A stretch of 64,000 bases of DNA from Temperatibacter marinus. Its GTDB lineage: Bacteria; Pseudomonadota; Alphaproteobacteria; Sphingomonadales; Kordiimonadaceae. How positions within the stretch are numbered: the stretch's first letter is position 1; each line of letters begins with the position of its first letter. The DNA lies in NCBI RefSeq assembly GCF_031598375.1, contig NZ_CP123872.1, positions 2,104,501-2,168,500 of the forward strand, written 5' to 3'. A program made the position numbers and the translations under genes. The notes beneath the pieces were generated by a model. It worked only from the letters and a program-made list of their open reading frames with translations. It ran no database searches and was not told where the DNA came from. Shown in pieces: positions 44,872-53,729 of this stretch.

Positions 44872-46401
44872 ATGAATATATTAAAAATAGAAGCTGGTCA
44901 TTTTACCCTAGCGCAGCTGCGGGCTCTTTATAAAGAGCCGGTGAAGCTCGTCCTTGCAGGAGACTGGAAAACTAAAGTTGAGATTGCCAGAAAAACAGTG
45001 ACAGATTTGGTGGACCGCGGTGATACAGCTTATGGTGTGAATACTGGTTTTGGTCTGTTAGCAAACCAAAGAATATCAGCAGAGGATGTTGAAAAGCTTC
45101 AAGAAAACCTTGTTCTTTCTCATGCAACGGGGACAGGTGAGGCCCTGCCGGATAATGTGGTTCGTTTAATTATGGCTTTAAAAGCATCTTCAATGGCTCA
45201 AGGACATAGCGGTGTGCAGGTCTCGACCATTGAAGCCATTTTGACCCTGATTGAAAAAGAGATCTATCCCATTATCCCTGAAAAAGGCTCTGTAGGGGCC
45301 TCGGGTGATTTAGCGCCTCTTGCACATATGTCATCAGTTCTGCTCGGGTACGGGCATGTTCGGTACAAGGGCGAGATTATCGATGCCAATGAAGGATTGA
45401 AGATTGCAGGCCTTTCCACTCTTCAATTGGGGGCCAAAGAAGGTTTGGCTCTGTTGAATGGCACACAAGTTTCAACGGCGTTAGCCCTGCGTGGTTTACT
45501 GATGATAGAAGATGTATTCGCTGCGGCAACAGTGGCAGGGGCCATGAGTGTAGATGCCATGAAGGGCAGCGATGTCCCTTTTGATGCCCGGATCCATGCA
45601 GTGCGTCGTCAGCAAGGTCAAATTGATTTTGCAGCGTCTATGCGGTCTTTGCTTGTTGGAAGTGATATTCGTAAAAGCCACGAAACCTGTGAAAAAGTTC
45701 AAGACCCATATAGTCTAAGATGTCAGCCGCAAGTCATGGGCGCTGCCTTAGGTGTTCTTCGCCAAAATGCAGAAATTTTACTCACTGAGGCGAACGCTGT
45801 AACAGATAATCCCCTCATATTTCCAGAGGAAGGGGATATTCTCTCTGGCGGTAATTTCCATGCTGAACCTGTTGCTTTTGCTGCAGATTGTTTAGCCTTG
45901 GCTGTGTGTGAAATAGCGAGCATTTCAGAGCGCCGGATGAGTTTGCTAGTAGATCCAAAAATGTCAGGATTGCCTGCTTTCCTGGTTCAGGATGGGGGGC
46001 TAAATAGCGGTTTTATGATTGCGCAAGTAACCACGGCCGCTCTTGTCAGTGAGAACAAGACCTTTGCTCACCCTGCAAGTGTTGACAGCATCCCGACATC
46101 CGCTGGGCAAGAGGATCATGTCTCTATGGCGACTTTTGCAGCAAGACGCTTGAAAGATATGGCCGAAAATGCTGCCGCTGTTATTGGTATAGAGTTGCTA
46201 GCAGCTGCGCAGGGGATTGATTTTCACCGGCCCTTGACTTCCTCTAAGCCGATAGAGAAATCTTATGAAATGATCAGACAGAGGGCAGACTTTTATACAG
46301 AGGACCGATATTTTTCTCCTGACATAGAAGCCTTGAGAAACTTAGTTCTTTCAAGTAGTTATCTTGACTTTGTTGAGGGTTTAGTGCCATCTTCAACCTA
46401 G
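44872..46401 (+). CDS. hutH: Histidine ammonia-lyase
   Basis: The 509-residue enzyme removes ammonia from histidine to give urocanate, the first step of the pathway. The Ala-Ser-Gly triad that cyclises to the MIO prosthetic group is in KGSVGASGDLAPLAHMS. Other marks are YGVNTGFGLLANQRIS and CQPQVMGAALGVLRQNAEILLTEANAVTDNPL. The length is as expected. The start lies 12 bases after hutU. Confidence 0.97.
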   Translation: MNILKIEAGHFTLAQLRALYKEPVKLVLAGDWKTKVEIARKTVTDLVDRGDTAYGVNTGFGLLANQRISAEDVEKLQENLVLSHATGTGEALPDNVVRLIMALKASSMAQGHSGVQVSTIEAILTLIEKEIYPIIPEKGSVGASGDLAPLAHMSSVLLGYGHVRYKGEIIDANEGLKIAGLSTLQLGAKEGLALLNGTQVSTALALRGLLMIEDVFAAATVAGAMSVDAMKGSDVPFDARIHAVRRQQGQIDFAASMRSLLVGSDIRKSHETCEKVQDPYSLRCQPQVMGAALGVLRQNAEILLTEANAVTDNPLIFPEEGDILSGGNFHAEPVAFAADCLALAVCEIASISERRMSLLVDPKMSGLPAFLVQDGGLNSGFMIAQVTTAALVSENKTFAHPASVDSIPTSAGQEDHVSMATFAARRLKDMAENAAAVIGIELLAAAQGIDFHRPLTSSKPIEKSYEMIRQRADFYTEDRYFSPDIEALRNLVLSSSYLDFVEGLVPSST

Positions 46402-46431
46402 AGAACCCATGCTGCGGAGAGGAGGAATAGG

Positions 46432-47208
46432 ATGTTTGATTTATTTGGACTTAAGGAAGGCAATAGTCGGCTGATCGTTTCGATGCCGCATTCTGGAATT
46501 CAATTGGGTCCAATTCAAGGGAAATTGACGCTTGATGCCATGAGATTGCCAGATACGGATTGGCATTTGCCTCAGCTGTATAATTTTCTTCACGCGCTTG
46601 ACGTGACTCTCATTTCCGCAAATTACAGTCGTTACGTTGTTGATCTCAATCGAGACCCCTCAGGGGAAAGCCTTTATCCAGGGCAAAGTGTAACAGAGCT
46701 TTGCCCAACAACGCTGTTTGACGATCAACCGCTTTATTTAGATGGCGAATTGCCAGACGGCAGTGAAATTTCCGATAGGCAAACACGCTATTATGATCCG
46801 TATCACGCAGAAATTCAAAAACAAATTGATCGGTTGAGAACGCTTCACAGTGATGTCATTCTATTTGATGCCCATAGTATAAAATCGGAAGTACCACGAT
46901 TTTTTGAAGGCAAACTTCCTGATTTTAACATTGGGACCAACAGTGGGAAAAGTTGCTATACAGATTTTGAAACACTGGCCTATAATACTCTTAGTCGAAG
47001 TGCCCGGCACAGCACTGTGCTCAATGGTCGCTTTAAAGGCGGCTTTATTACCCGTAAGTATGGTAATCCTGTAGAAGGTGTTCATTCAATACAACTAGAG
47101 ATGTCACAAGCGCTCTATATGAATGAAGAAACCCTGTCCTATGACACTCAAAAAGCTTCAGTGGTTCAACCCTTGCTTCGGTCAATGATCACTCAGTTGA
47201 TGCGCTAG
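46432..47208 (+). CDS. hutG: N-formylglutamate deformylase
   Basis: The 258-residue metal-dependent amidohydrolase splits N-formylglutamate into formate and glutamate, the last step of the pathway started by hutH. It shows LIVSMPHSGIQLG, YSRYVVDLNRDPSGESLYPGQ and VILFDAHSIKSEVPRFF, all typical for this family. The ribosome-binding site is GGAGAGGAGGA. It is the last gene of the operon, 30 bases after hutH. Confidence 0.93.
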   Translation: MFDLFGLKEGNSRLIVSMPHSGIQLGPIQGKLTLDAMRLPDTDWHLPQLYNFLHALDVTLISANYSRYVVDLNRDPSGESLYPGQSVTELCPTTLFDDQPLYLDGELPDGSEISDRQTRYYDPYHAEIQKQIDRLRTLHSDVILFDAHSIKSEVPRFFEGKLPDFNIGTNSGKSCYTDFETLAYNTLSRSARHSTVLNGRFKGGFITRKYGNPVEGVHSIQLEMSQALYMNEETLSYDTQKASVVQPLLRSMITQLMR

Positions 47209-47218
47209 ATTTATCTCT

Positions 47219-47674
47219 CTAGATCCAGCGTCTCACCCGCTTTTTGTAGGCTTTATATGTATCGCCAAAAAGCTCTTCTAAAAATTCTTCTTCATTCTCA
47301 ATGAAGTTTTTCTCAATATGAGCCACGAAATATAGAGGAGCGAGCGTACTGAGTAAACTGCCCGACATCCAACTGCCACCTAGAAGCATGAAAAGCATTC
47401 CGAGATACATAGGGTTGCGGCTAAGGTTGAATATGCCGCTATCAACAATTTGAGAAGCCGTTGTCCCTGGAACTAAGGGCGTTTGCGCACGTCTAAATTG
47501 TAGTGCTGCAGTTACCATCGTGATGATACCAAGGAGAACCAGGGCATTGCCGTATTCAGGGTATATGGGGGTTGTTATGGTGAATTTCTTCACCGCAATA
47601 ATGAAAAGAGCACAGAGTAGAAGGATAACAGGGGGCACTAATTTGCCTTTGAATCTGGAATTGATCTTACTCAT
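47219..47674 (-). CDS. Membrane methyltransferase-like protein (ICMT/PEMT type)
   Basis: The 151-residue protein has about four transmembrane segments and the SAM-binding C-terminal pattern of isoprenylcysteine carboxyl methyltransferase-like proteins (FNLSRNPMYLGMLFMLLGGSWM; ENEEEFLEELFGDTYKAYKKRVRRWI). Bacterial members methylate unknown lipids, quinones or small molecules. It converges with hutG and is probably unrelated to it. Confidence 0.75.
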   Translation of the reverse strand: MSKINSRFKGKLVPPVILLLCALFIIAVKKFTITTPIYPEYGNALVLLGIITMVTAALQFRRAQTPLVPGTTASQIVDSGIFNLSRNPMYLGMLFMLLGGSWMSGSLLSTLAPLYFVAHIEKNFIENEEEFLEELFGDTYKAYKKRVRRWI

Positions 47675-47728
47675 GCTCTTTCCTTTGCTTTATGTCAGAA
47701 ACTCAGTGGGTTTTTCACAGGAACAGTC

Positions 47729-47953
47729 TTAATCCTGTGGCTCATGTGTGACGGAGAATACATCTCCAATCTCAACATTAAAAGCCATAGCTACTTTAAA
47801 GGCAAGCTCGAGAGACGGGGAGTAGCGACCAGCTTCAAGGGCTAAGATTGTTTGACGGGTCACGCCAGTTTGTTTTGCCAAGGAAGCTTGGGTCATCTCA
47901 TTTGAATGAAAGCGTAGCTCTCTGACTTTATTTTTTATTTTGAGTTTCGTCAT
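47729..47953 (-). CDS. Small XRE-family regulator
   Basis: The 74-residue protein is essentially one Cro/C1-type helix-turn-helix (QASLAKQTGVTRQTILALEAGRYSPSLELAFKVAMAFNVEIGDVF), as in the YgzD/YozG group. Its ATG directly abuts the stop of the membrane-protein gene upstream, so the two are translated together. Such pairs of a short XRE protein and a small membrane protein are common; the regulator probably represses its own operon. Confidence 0.85.
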   Translation of the reverse strand: MTKLKIKNKVRELRFHSNEMTQASLAKQTGVTRQTILALEAGRYSPSLELAFKVAMAFNVEIGDVFSVTHEPQD

Positions 47954-48424
47954 TTAAAACTCCTTGCGGTAATAGATAAGAGATGCCACGTCTTTTGCTA
48001 AAGTTGAAAGTGTAATAACAACTAATAATACATTACCAATGACAAGAGGCGAGAACCGGACCCCTTTGTAGACAGCTTCACCATCAACGAGGGCCGTAAA
48101 TGCGTCCAGATAAGCAGCACCTATTAGATAGATCATTAAGCCACCCAGAACATAGTATCCGACTTTCATGCCTTTTAGGGCAATAAGTTCATCCCGCTCA
48201 TCCATATCTTCTAATTCATGAGCTTTTGAAAAAATGAGGCCAAGCGTGCTGGCGATAACGATGCTGACAAGAGCAACGCCTGCAACAAAACTAAATAATT
48301 CCGTCTTATATGCCTCAACAGTGGCAGGTGTGGTCGCTAAAAAGTAGGCGAACCATGTGAGGGCAATTACATCGATGATGATATTGACCCATAAATTCTT
48401 CTCTCGGGGGGATAGAGTATTCAT
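47954..48424 (-). CDS. Small membrane protein paired with the XRE regulator (DUF2178-like)
   Basis: The 156-residue protein has four hydrophobic segments. Between the second and third is the polar stretch HELEDMDERDELIALKGMK, the DERD-type motif seen in DUF2178-like proteins encoded next to short XRE regulators. The function is not known. It is the first gene of a two-gene operon with its own sigma70 promoter. The family name is my best guess; the pairing is certain from the sequence. Confidence 0.65.
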   Translation of the reverse strand: MNTLSPREKNLWVNIIIDVIALTWFAYFLATTPATVEAYKTELFSFVAGVALVSIVIASTLGLIFSKAHELEDMDERDELIALKGMKVGYYVLGGLMIYLIGAAYLDAFTALVDGEAVYKGVRFSPLVIGNVLLVVITLSTLAKDVASLIYYRKEF

Positions 48425-48494
48425 TTTTTTATTCCTTGTATGTCGTGTCTCGGGTGTATTCTATTTCAAACGTTATGTATGAAATATATTACAC

Positions 48495-48523
48495 AATATG
48501 TCCGATTCGCAACATGATGTCAA
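48495..48523 (-). promoter_or_regulatory. Sigma70 promoter of the membrane-protein/XRE operon
   Basis: On the minus strand TTGACA (48523-48518) and CATATT (48500-48495) are 17 bases apart. AT-rich near-palindromes around it (ATGTAATGTATATT and the TAATATATT region) could be the operator of the XRE protein. Confidence 0.6.
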
Positions 48524-48561
48524 ATATACATTACATAAAGTAAAAAATAAATAACGACGGA

Positions 48562-49530
48562 CTAGGATTTTTCTTTCATGAAAGATGCGATCTCTTCCCC
48601 GTACTTAGGGTCAATCATATGAAAAGAATTCATATAGGCCTTCATAACAGTCATCTGTTCTTTATCTTCCATGGCCTTCAAAATATGGTTGCCTTTTTTA
48701 ATCACGACCAGCTTTGCTTGCGGGTTAGAGCGCAACAGGAGCTCGGCTTCACTCAAGGGTGTTTTTGTATCATTTTCACCGTGGATGATCAGCGTTGGAA
48801 TGGATATTTTCTTGATTAAGTCGCTTGCTGTATTGGCAAAACTGCTTATGAGGTAAGGCTGGAGATGTTCCCCGAAAAACCGTCTTAGAGGCGGGATCAT
48901 TTTTTCATTTGGGATAGGCCTTGCAGCTTTTAATTTGCGCACCGTATGGCTGATTTGGGGCATTATCCTCATGTTATCCTTAATAGTCTTTAGTCTTGTG
49001 ATCATAATGCTAGAAAGATTACGGCCTGCTGTAGAGATTAAAATAAGGCCACATGTTTGGGTATTATTTTGAGCTGCGATGAGCGAGATAAGACCGCCTT
49101 CGCCGTGACCGATAAGCCAAACACACTCATCAGAGCTATAGGGTAGGGCTGTTTCAATCCACGTATGCAGGTCAGCTTCATAATCATCAATGGTTACTGG
49201 GGGCGTTGTTGTCTCTTGCGTGCGGGGAGGGGCTTTTAGGTCTCTTTTTTCAATTCTGAGCGTATTAATCCCGAGTATTGAAAGTTGATCTGCAAGTTGT
49301 TTATAGATCTTTCCGCGGACTTCTCTGCCTTCATCTCCATTTCGATCCGTTTTTCCTGACCGGGGAACGATGATCGCGGTGGGGCGTTTGGTGGCTTCAG
49401 AATAGACTAATGTGCCGGAGAGTTTATGATTTGATGATGATATTTCTTTTTCAGTTTCCGCTGCTGCTTTGAATGTCAGACTTGAAACAGCGATCAAAAT
49501 AATAAAATTAGCTCGAACCATAAGACCCAT
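48562..49530 (-). CDS. Exported alpha/beta-hydrolase with altered nucleophile elbow
   Basis: From the ATG at 49530 (GGGAGGAA upstream) the protein has 322 residues and a signal peptide to about residue 25. It belongs to the alpha/beta-hydrolase group with a PRSGKTDRNGD oxyanion loop, normally GSGPTDRDGN. The acid (GENDTKTP) and base (KKGNHI) positions are kept. The elbow, normally GHSEGG, reads GHGEGG: residue 143 is Gly (codon GGC) where the catalytic Ser should be. As it stands it should not work as a serine hydrolase. It may be a pseudoenzyme, or an allele that changed by one base. Confidence 0.8.
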   Translation of the reverse strand: MGLMVRANFIILIAVSSLTFKAAAETEKEISSSNHKLSGTLVYSEATKRPTAIIVPRSGKTDRNGDEGREVRGKIYKQLADQLSILGINTLRIEKRDLKAPPRTQETTTPPVTIDDYEADLHTWIETALPYSSDECVWLIGHGEGGLISLIAAQNNTQTCGLILISTAGRNLSSIMITRLKTIKDNMRIMPQISHTVRKLKAARPIPNEKMIPPLRRFFGEHLQPYLISSFANTASDLIKKISIPTLIIHGENDTKTPLSEAELLLRSNPQAKLVVIKKGNHILKAMEDKEQMTVMKAYMNSFHMIDPKYGEEIASFMKEKS

Positions 49531-49584
49531 GGGTTCCTCCCTCTTGTGGGCGAAAACTAACACGGAAATAGGGTTTAGTATAGG

Positions 49585-50007
49585 CTATTTGGCGAAAATT
49601 TGGTTCCGATCCCTAAAACTCTTAAATTCAAGGGCATTACCGGCAGGGTCTTTGAAAAACATTGTCGCTTGTTCACCGGGTTGTCCTTGAAAACGGATTT
49701 TTGGCTCAATAATGAACTTTATCTGTGCCGTCTCTAACCGTTGAGCGAGAGCCTGCCACTCATCCCACATGAGAATGGCACCGTAATGGAAGCTGGGCAC
49801 TGAATCGCCGTCTACACCATTTATGTCGGGCTCTATCAGGGGGCTTCCAAGATGTACAACAAATTGATGTCCATAGAAGTTGTAATCAATCCACGTCTCG
49901 CTTGATCGACCTTCTTCCAGGCCTAAGAGATCACCGTAAAAGCCGCGTGCCTCTTCGAGAGAATCAACGGGGACAGCAAGATGAAATAAACTAGGAGGTG
50001 GCATCAT
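49585..50007 (-). CDS. Glyoxalase/VOC-family protein
   Basis: The 140-residue protein has the bleomycin-resistance/VOC pattern: [26 protein letters not shown] at the start, HQFVVHLGS in the middle, and [20 protein letters not shown] at the end. The conserved His, His and Glu positions suit a metal-dependent lyase or dioxygenase. No partner gene identifies the substrate. Two ATG codons in a row follow GAGGAAAT; the second has better spacing and would shorten it by one residue. Confidence 0.8.
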   Translation of the reverse strand: MMPPPSLFHLAVPVDSLEEARGFYGDLLGLEEGRSSETWIDYNFYGHQFVVHLGSPLIEPDINGVDGDSVPSFHYGAILMWDEWQALAQRLETAQIKFIIEPKIRFQGQPGEQATMFFKDPAGNALEFKSFRDRNQIFAK

Positions 50008-50108
50008 ATTTCCTCATTAAGCAAAGATGTTTATCCACTATACTATACTGAGGAAAGGAATGGTTTCCAACGGTTTTCGAAAAAAGTGAGAAAAATGTAA
50101 AAGAGCTG

Positions 50109-50137
50109 TTGACTTGGCCAGCGTGTTTCACTATCAA
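50109..50137 (+). promoter_or_regulatory. Sigma70 promoter of tRNA-Ser
   Basis: TTGACT (50109-50114), 17 bases, TATCAA (50132-50137). The start would fall within a few bases of the tRNA 5' end. Confidence 0.7.
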
Positions 50138-50144
50138 CGGCGGC

Positions 50145-50234
50145 GGAGACGTGGCTGAGTGGTCGAAAGCGCTCCCCTGCTAAGGGAGTAACGGGGCAAC
50201 CTGTTCGAGGGTTCGAATCCCTTCGTCTCCGCCA
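50145..50234 (+). tRNA. tRNA-Ser (GCU)
   Basis: A type II tRNA of 90 bases including an encoded CCA. The acceptor GGAGACG pairs with CGTCTCC, the anticodon loop has GCT, and there is a long variable arm (TAACGGGGCAACCTGTTC region) and a TTCGAAT T-loop. Confidence 0.97.
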
Positions 50235-50240
50235 TTATTC

Positions 50241-50279
50241 AAAGGGTTACGGTTGATTTTATATCCCGTAGCCCTTTTC
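50241..50279 (+). terminator. Terminator after tRNA-Ser
   Basis: AAAGGGTTACGG pairs with CCGTAGCCCTTT (one G-U) across 13 bases, followed by T-rich sequence. Confidence 0.75.
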
Positions 50280-50454
50280 TTGTTTTGGCTCAGATAAAAC
50301 CAATTTTCCTAAGATTCATAGAGTTTCTTTAGACAATAAAAAGCCCTGCATAAATTGAAAAATGAAAGCTAATGCTGTCGGTTTAATGATAATTTGGGCG
50401 ACAGTCATTAGCTTTCGAATGTGGATCATCTTCTAACAAGAGCTCTGTAAAAGT

Positions 50455-52245
50455 TTACTGAAACCCTATGCCAGACTTTGGTTTTGGTGGCAATGCGGGT
50501 TTTGAGCGTATGTGTGCTAACCATTTTTGCAGGTTATTTTCAAGTTCTATACGTTTGTTGGATGAAAGTGTGTTTCCAATTTTTTCTGCTATATCCATAT
50601 ATTTTTGTTTACTGTCAGCTTTAGAAAATTGTTCTAAAAGTTTCGCCCATTGGTAGACCTCGCCAACCGAGATGACAGTATTTTTCTTTTCTAAATGCAG
50701 ATCAATTATGCGTACCATTGCATTGGAATTGGCCTCGTAATAAGCACCAAGTGAATATAAGCGCAGTGCAAGACTTAGATCTGCCGGCTTAGCCTTCTCC
50801 TTCAGTCTTTTAGAATAGAATGGGTCATACTGATATCCTTCTTCGGCATAATATATTCTGTAGCTATATCCTAGTTGTTTTGCTTTCTGAAGATAGGCAA
50901 TGCCTTTCTCAATATTCTTTCTTATATGTGTTCCGTGTACATAATATACCCCAAGTTTCTTAAAGCCACTTGCGGAACCAAGTTCGACACTTTTATGAAG
51001 CCAGTAAAGGCCTTCTTGAATATCCTGTGGTATGTCATATGTTTTACGCTCGGCACCGTCGTCGCTTTCTAACATTTCTACCGCTAGGTAGTAAAATAAG
51101 TCAGGTGATTCACCCGCATCACTGGCCCGCGTATACCACATCTTTGCTTTGGTTTTATTTCGGGGAATATGCACACCTCTCAGATACAACTGACCTAGAT
51201 TGGTCATTGCACTGGCAAACCCTTTATCTGCCAGTTCTTCAAGCCAGCCAATGGCTTTTGGGGTGCTTTTTAGAGTTGTTTTGTCACTTAGATAAAATGA
51301 GGCCAGTGCTAATCCAGCTTCTTCTTGATATTTATGGCCATCTGTACTGCCAAATGCTGTGCCTAAAATAATCGCTTTTCTAAGTTGGTCTTCATTGGTT
51401 TTGTGGGCAGATAGTGTGAGCTTAGTAAAGTTCCATTCATACTCATCGCCTAAGCCACGATCAGCTAAAACACCATTCCAATAACCAGCCATAGAAGCTT
51501 GGCTAAAGTTTTGGAAACTCAGCATGTCTTTCTCGTAAAACTTTGCTAGATGTTTCTGAGCTTCTAAATGGCCAAGCTGGGCAGCAACTTCATACCATTC
51601 AAATCCATAATAGTTTCCATCATGACGTGTTACTCGGTCAATGTCACGGGATGTTAATTTCTTAACAGGTCTTCCTCCCACTTTGTCTTCTTTTGGATCG
51701 TTCTTATATTGAATACTACTATCTTTCATACGTGCCCAATAGTAATAAATTTCCGCTTCATCTTTACGGTTTAGGTTATTATAAATGACTTGCTCTTCTT
51801 GACGATCGAAACCAAAAAGGTCGCCATTAATTCTCTTTTTTACCATATACTTACCGCTTTTATAGTCATACCCATCGTGTCTAACGCGTTCGAATACACT
51901 ATTATGATAGCTGGCAGCCAGCACCCATCGCAAAGTTTCCTTATAGTCTTGTTTGACTAACTTCCCTTCGAAATAGGCACGAGCTAATTTATAGGAACCG
52001 TAACGATTGCCGTGCTGTGCGATTTGATGATAAATGTTTAGTGCTTTTTTTTCATCGACTGAAACGCCGCCCGTACCTTCCTCATAATGCTTTGCAATTT
52101 TGCTCCAGACGTTTAACTCATTTCCAATGAAAAGAGGCTCATTTAGGCTGGCCTTAAGCTGAGCAACAGATTCGTCAGTCGCATGAGTTGTGCTGGGCTG
52201 TAAAGATATCAAAAATAGCGCCGCGAGGAGGTGCAATGGTTTCAT
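50455..52245 (-). CDS. Exported Sel1-repeat (TPR-like) protein
   Basis: The 596-residue protein starts at an ATG with AAAGG seven bases upstream; a TTG five codons earlier is in frame. A signal peptide ends THATDE. The rest is built of Sel1-type helical repeats, for example AMTNLGQLYLRGVHIPRNKTKAKMWYTRASDAG and GFKKLGVYYVHGTHIRKNIEKGIAYLQKAKQLG. Sel1 proteins form solenoids that bind other proteins and often act in envelope regulation or secretion. There is no enzyme domain. The binding partner is unknown. Confidence 0.85.
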   Translation of the reverse strand: MKPLHLLAALFLISLQPSTTHATDESVAQLKASLNEPLFIGNELNVWSKIAKHYEEGTGGVSVDEKKALNIYHQIAQHGNRYGSYKLARAYFEGKLVKQDYKETLRWVLAASYHNSVFERVRHDGYDYKSGKYMVKKRINGDLFGFDRQEEQVIYNNLNRKDEAEIYYYWARMKDSSIQYKNDPKEDKVGGRPVKKLTSRDIDRVTRHDGNYYGFEWYEVAAQLGHLEAQKHLAKFYEKDMLSFQNFSQASMAGYWNGVLADRGLGDEYEWNFTKLTLSAHKTNEDQLRKAIILGTAFGSTDGHKYQEEAGLALASFYLSDKTTLKSTPKAIGWLEELADKGFASAMTNLGQLYLRGVHIPRNKTKAKMWYTRASDAGESPDLFYYLAVEMLESDDGAERKTYDIPQDIQEGLYWLHKSVELGSASGFKKLGVYYVHGTHIRKNIEKGIAYLQKAKQLGYSYRIYYAEEGYQYDPFYSKRLKEKAKPADLSLALRLYSLGAYYEANSNAMVRIIDLHLEKKNTVISVGEVYQWAKLLEQFSKADSKQKYMDIAEKIGNTLSSNKRIELENNLQKWLAHIRSKPALPPKPKSGIGFQ

Positions 52246-52568
52246 TATTAGGCCTTTCAAGTGTCAATTAATAGGGGCAATTTATTGATTATGAATGGTT
52301 TTTATTCTGAATCAAGTCTTTATGAGTTGCCCTAGATTTGTAGACACCTTGCCCATCATAAAATGGAATTAAGGAGGTTATGATTATGTCATCAGTTTTA
52401 CGTCTCTAATGACTCTACCTGTTTCTCTACTGAACAAATCGGTTCATCGCAAAAAAGATACCATTCACAGCATACACCATGCATTTTGGCGCTGGCGTCA
52501 TTAAAAGGTGGAAAATTATTTTCACCCTGTTCCGATCTGTAGGCAGGCCAGTTTGTTAAGGAATTGTC
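52246..52568. other. Divergent intergenic region with a possible short leader peptide
   Basis: This 323-base region separates two divergent genes. It holds a perfect Shine-Dalgarno AAGGAGG at 52371-52377, eight bases before ATG at 52386, opening a 7-codon frame (MSSVLRL, stop at 52407-52409); an ATG at 52380 would add two codons. Nothing else recognisable was found, and no intrinsic terminator was seen. Confidence 0.35.
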
Positions 52569-53468
52569 ATGACATTTAATCCACTTCCCCTTTTGACCCT
52601 AGTCGTATTCAGCCTAACCGGCCCATTGGGTGCACAAGATATAAAGCCAGAGACAACCGGTGCCTATATGGGGCAGAGCAAACCGGGGAAAATACCCCGG
52701 CTTTTTGCGCCAAACCTTATCTCTGTAGAAGGTCGATATGAGTTTGGAATTACCTTTTCCAAGGATTTGAAGGAGATCTATTTTTCAGGCAATAAAGAAG
52801 GAGAGCTTTCTACAATTTTCTATACAAAGCAGGTCAACGGCGTATGGACGCCGGTTAAAAAGGCCAATTTTACAAAGGATAAAGTTGCTGGTGAACTGCA
52901 TCCTTTCATTAGCCATGACGGCAAAAGAATATATTTTACGGGGCATGACGCAGAATACGGCAATAATGATATTTGGTATGTGGAGCGTCATCAAAAGTCT
53001 TGGGGAGAAGCGAAAAAACTTGTCTCCCCGATCAATGAGGCTGAAGTTTTCGATTCTAACGAGGCGCAAAATGGCGATCTTTTTTACACAGACATCTACA
53101 AAGCCAAGATCTACCATGCCCCCAAAATTGATGGAAAATTCCCTAAGAAGATTGAGCTTCCCATCGAAGCAGGCTTTCATGGATTTGCCTCGCTCGATCA
53201 AGATTTTATTATTGCTGATGATAGACATAAAGAGAATGCTAGCCGCAAAGATAGAGACCTCTATGTCTATTTTAAAACCAAAGATGGCAGCTGGTCACAG
53301 CCAATAAATATGGGACAAGAGGTAAATTCATCCTTTAATGAGACAGTGCCGTCTCTCTCTCCTGATGGTAAATATCTCTTTTTTAGCCGGTATAATGAGA
53401 AAAACGGCCTTTCAAACCTCTACTGGGTCAATGCCAGTGTTATTGAAGACCTGCGACCTCGTCAGTAA
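52569..53468 (+). CDS. Exported PD40 beta-propeller protein (paralogue 2)
   Basis: The 299-residue protein has a signal peptide ending LGAQD. It opens with GAYMGQSKPGKIPRLFAPNLIS, the same N-terminal motif as the genes at 30424 and 56481. It continues with PD40 blades (GELHPFISHDGKRIYFTGHD; TVPSLSPDGKYLFFSRYN) and ends YWVNASVIEDLRP as its paralogue does. A periplasmic or surface-bound binding role is likely; nothing more specific can be said. AAGGAA lies upstream of the start. Confidence 0.75.
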   Translation: MTFNPLPLLTLVVFSLTGPLGAQDIKPETTGAYMGQSKPGKIPRLFAPNLISVEGRYEFGITFSKDLKEIYFSGNKEGELSTIFYTKQVNGVWTPVKKANFTKDKVAGELHPFISHDGKRIYFTGHDAEYGNNDIWYVERHQKSWGEAKKLVSPINEAEVFDSNEAQNGDLFYTDIYKAKIYHAPKIDGKFPKKIELPIEAGFHGFASLDQDFIIADDRHKENASRKDRDLYVYFKTKDGSWSQPINMGQEVNSSFNETVPSLSPDGKYLFFSRYNEKNGLSNLYWVNASVIEDLRPRQ

Positions 53469-53729
53469 AGTCGAGATTTACAGTTTAGAAGGTGTTAAAA
53501 CTGTGGGGCGAAGAATATAATACGGTGACGATTGTAATGCTTAGCCATTTCATGCGGTTTTCATCTTCAGTTCCACTTTGAGCGGAATGCTTAAAGCCAG
53601 GCCGAGTGTTTTTTGGGTTGTGAAGTGTTAATCACTTATTGTCAGCACGGTCTCCCTATGATTATATCGCCAGAACTGAATTGATCCGCTCATAAGGGAG
53701 CGATATGAGGAAGAGGGGAGACTGCCACC

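Noticed and set aside
50145-50300. tRNA-Ser as the attachment site of an integrated element
   Set aside because: No integrase, no repeated tRNA 3' end and no change in gene character were found downstream.
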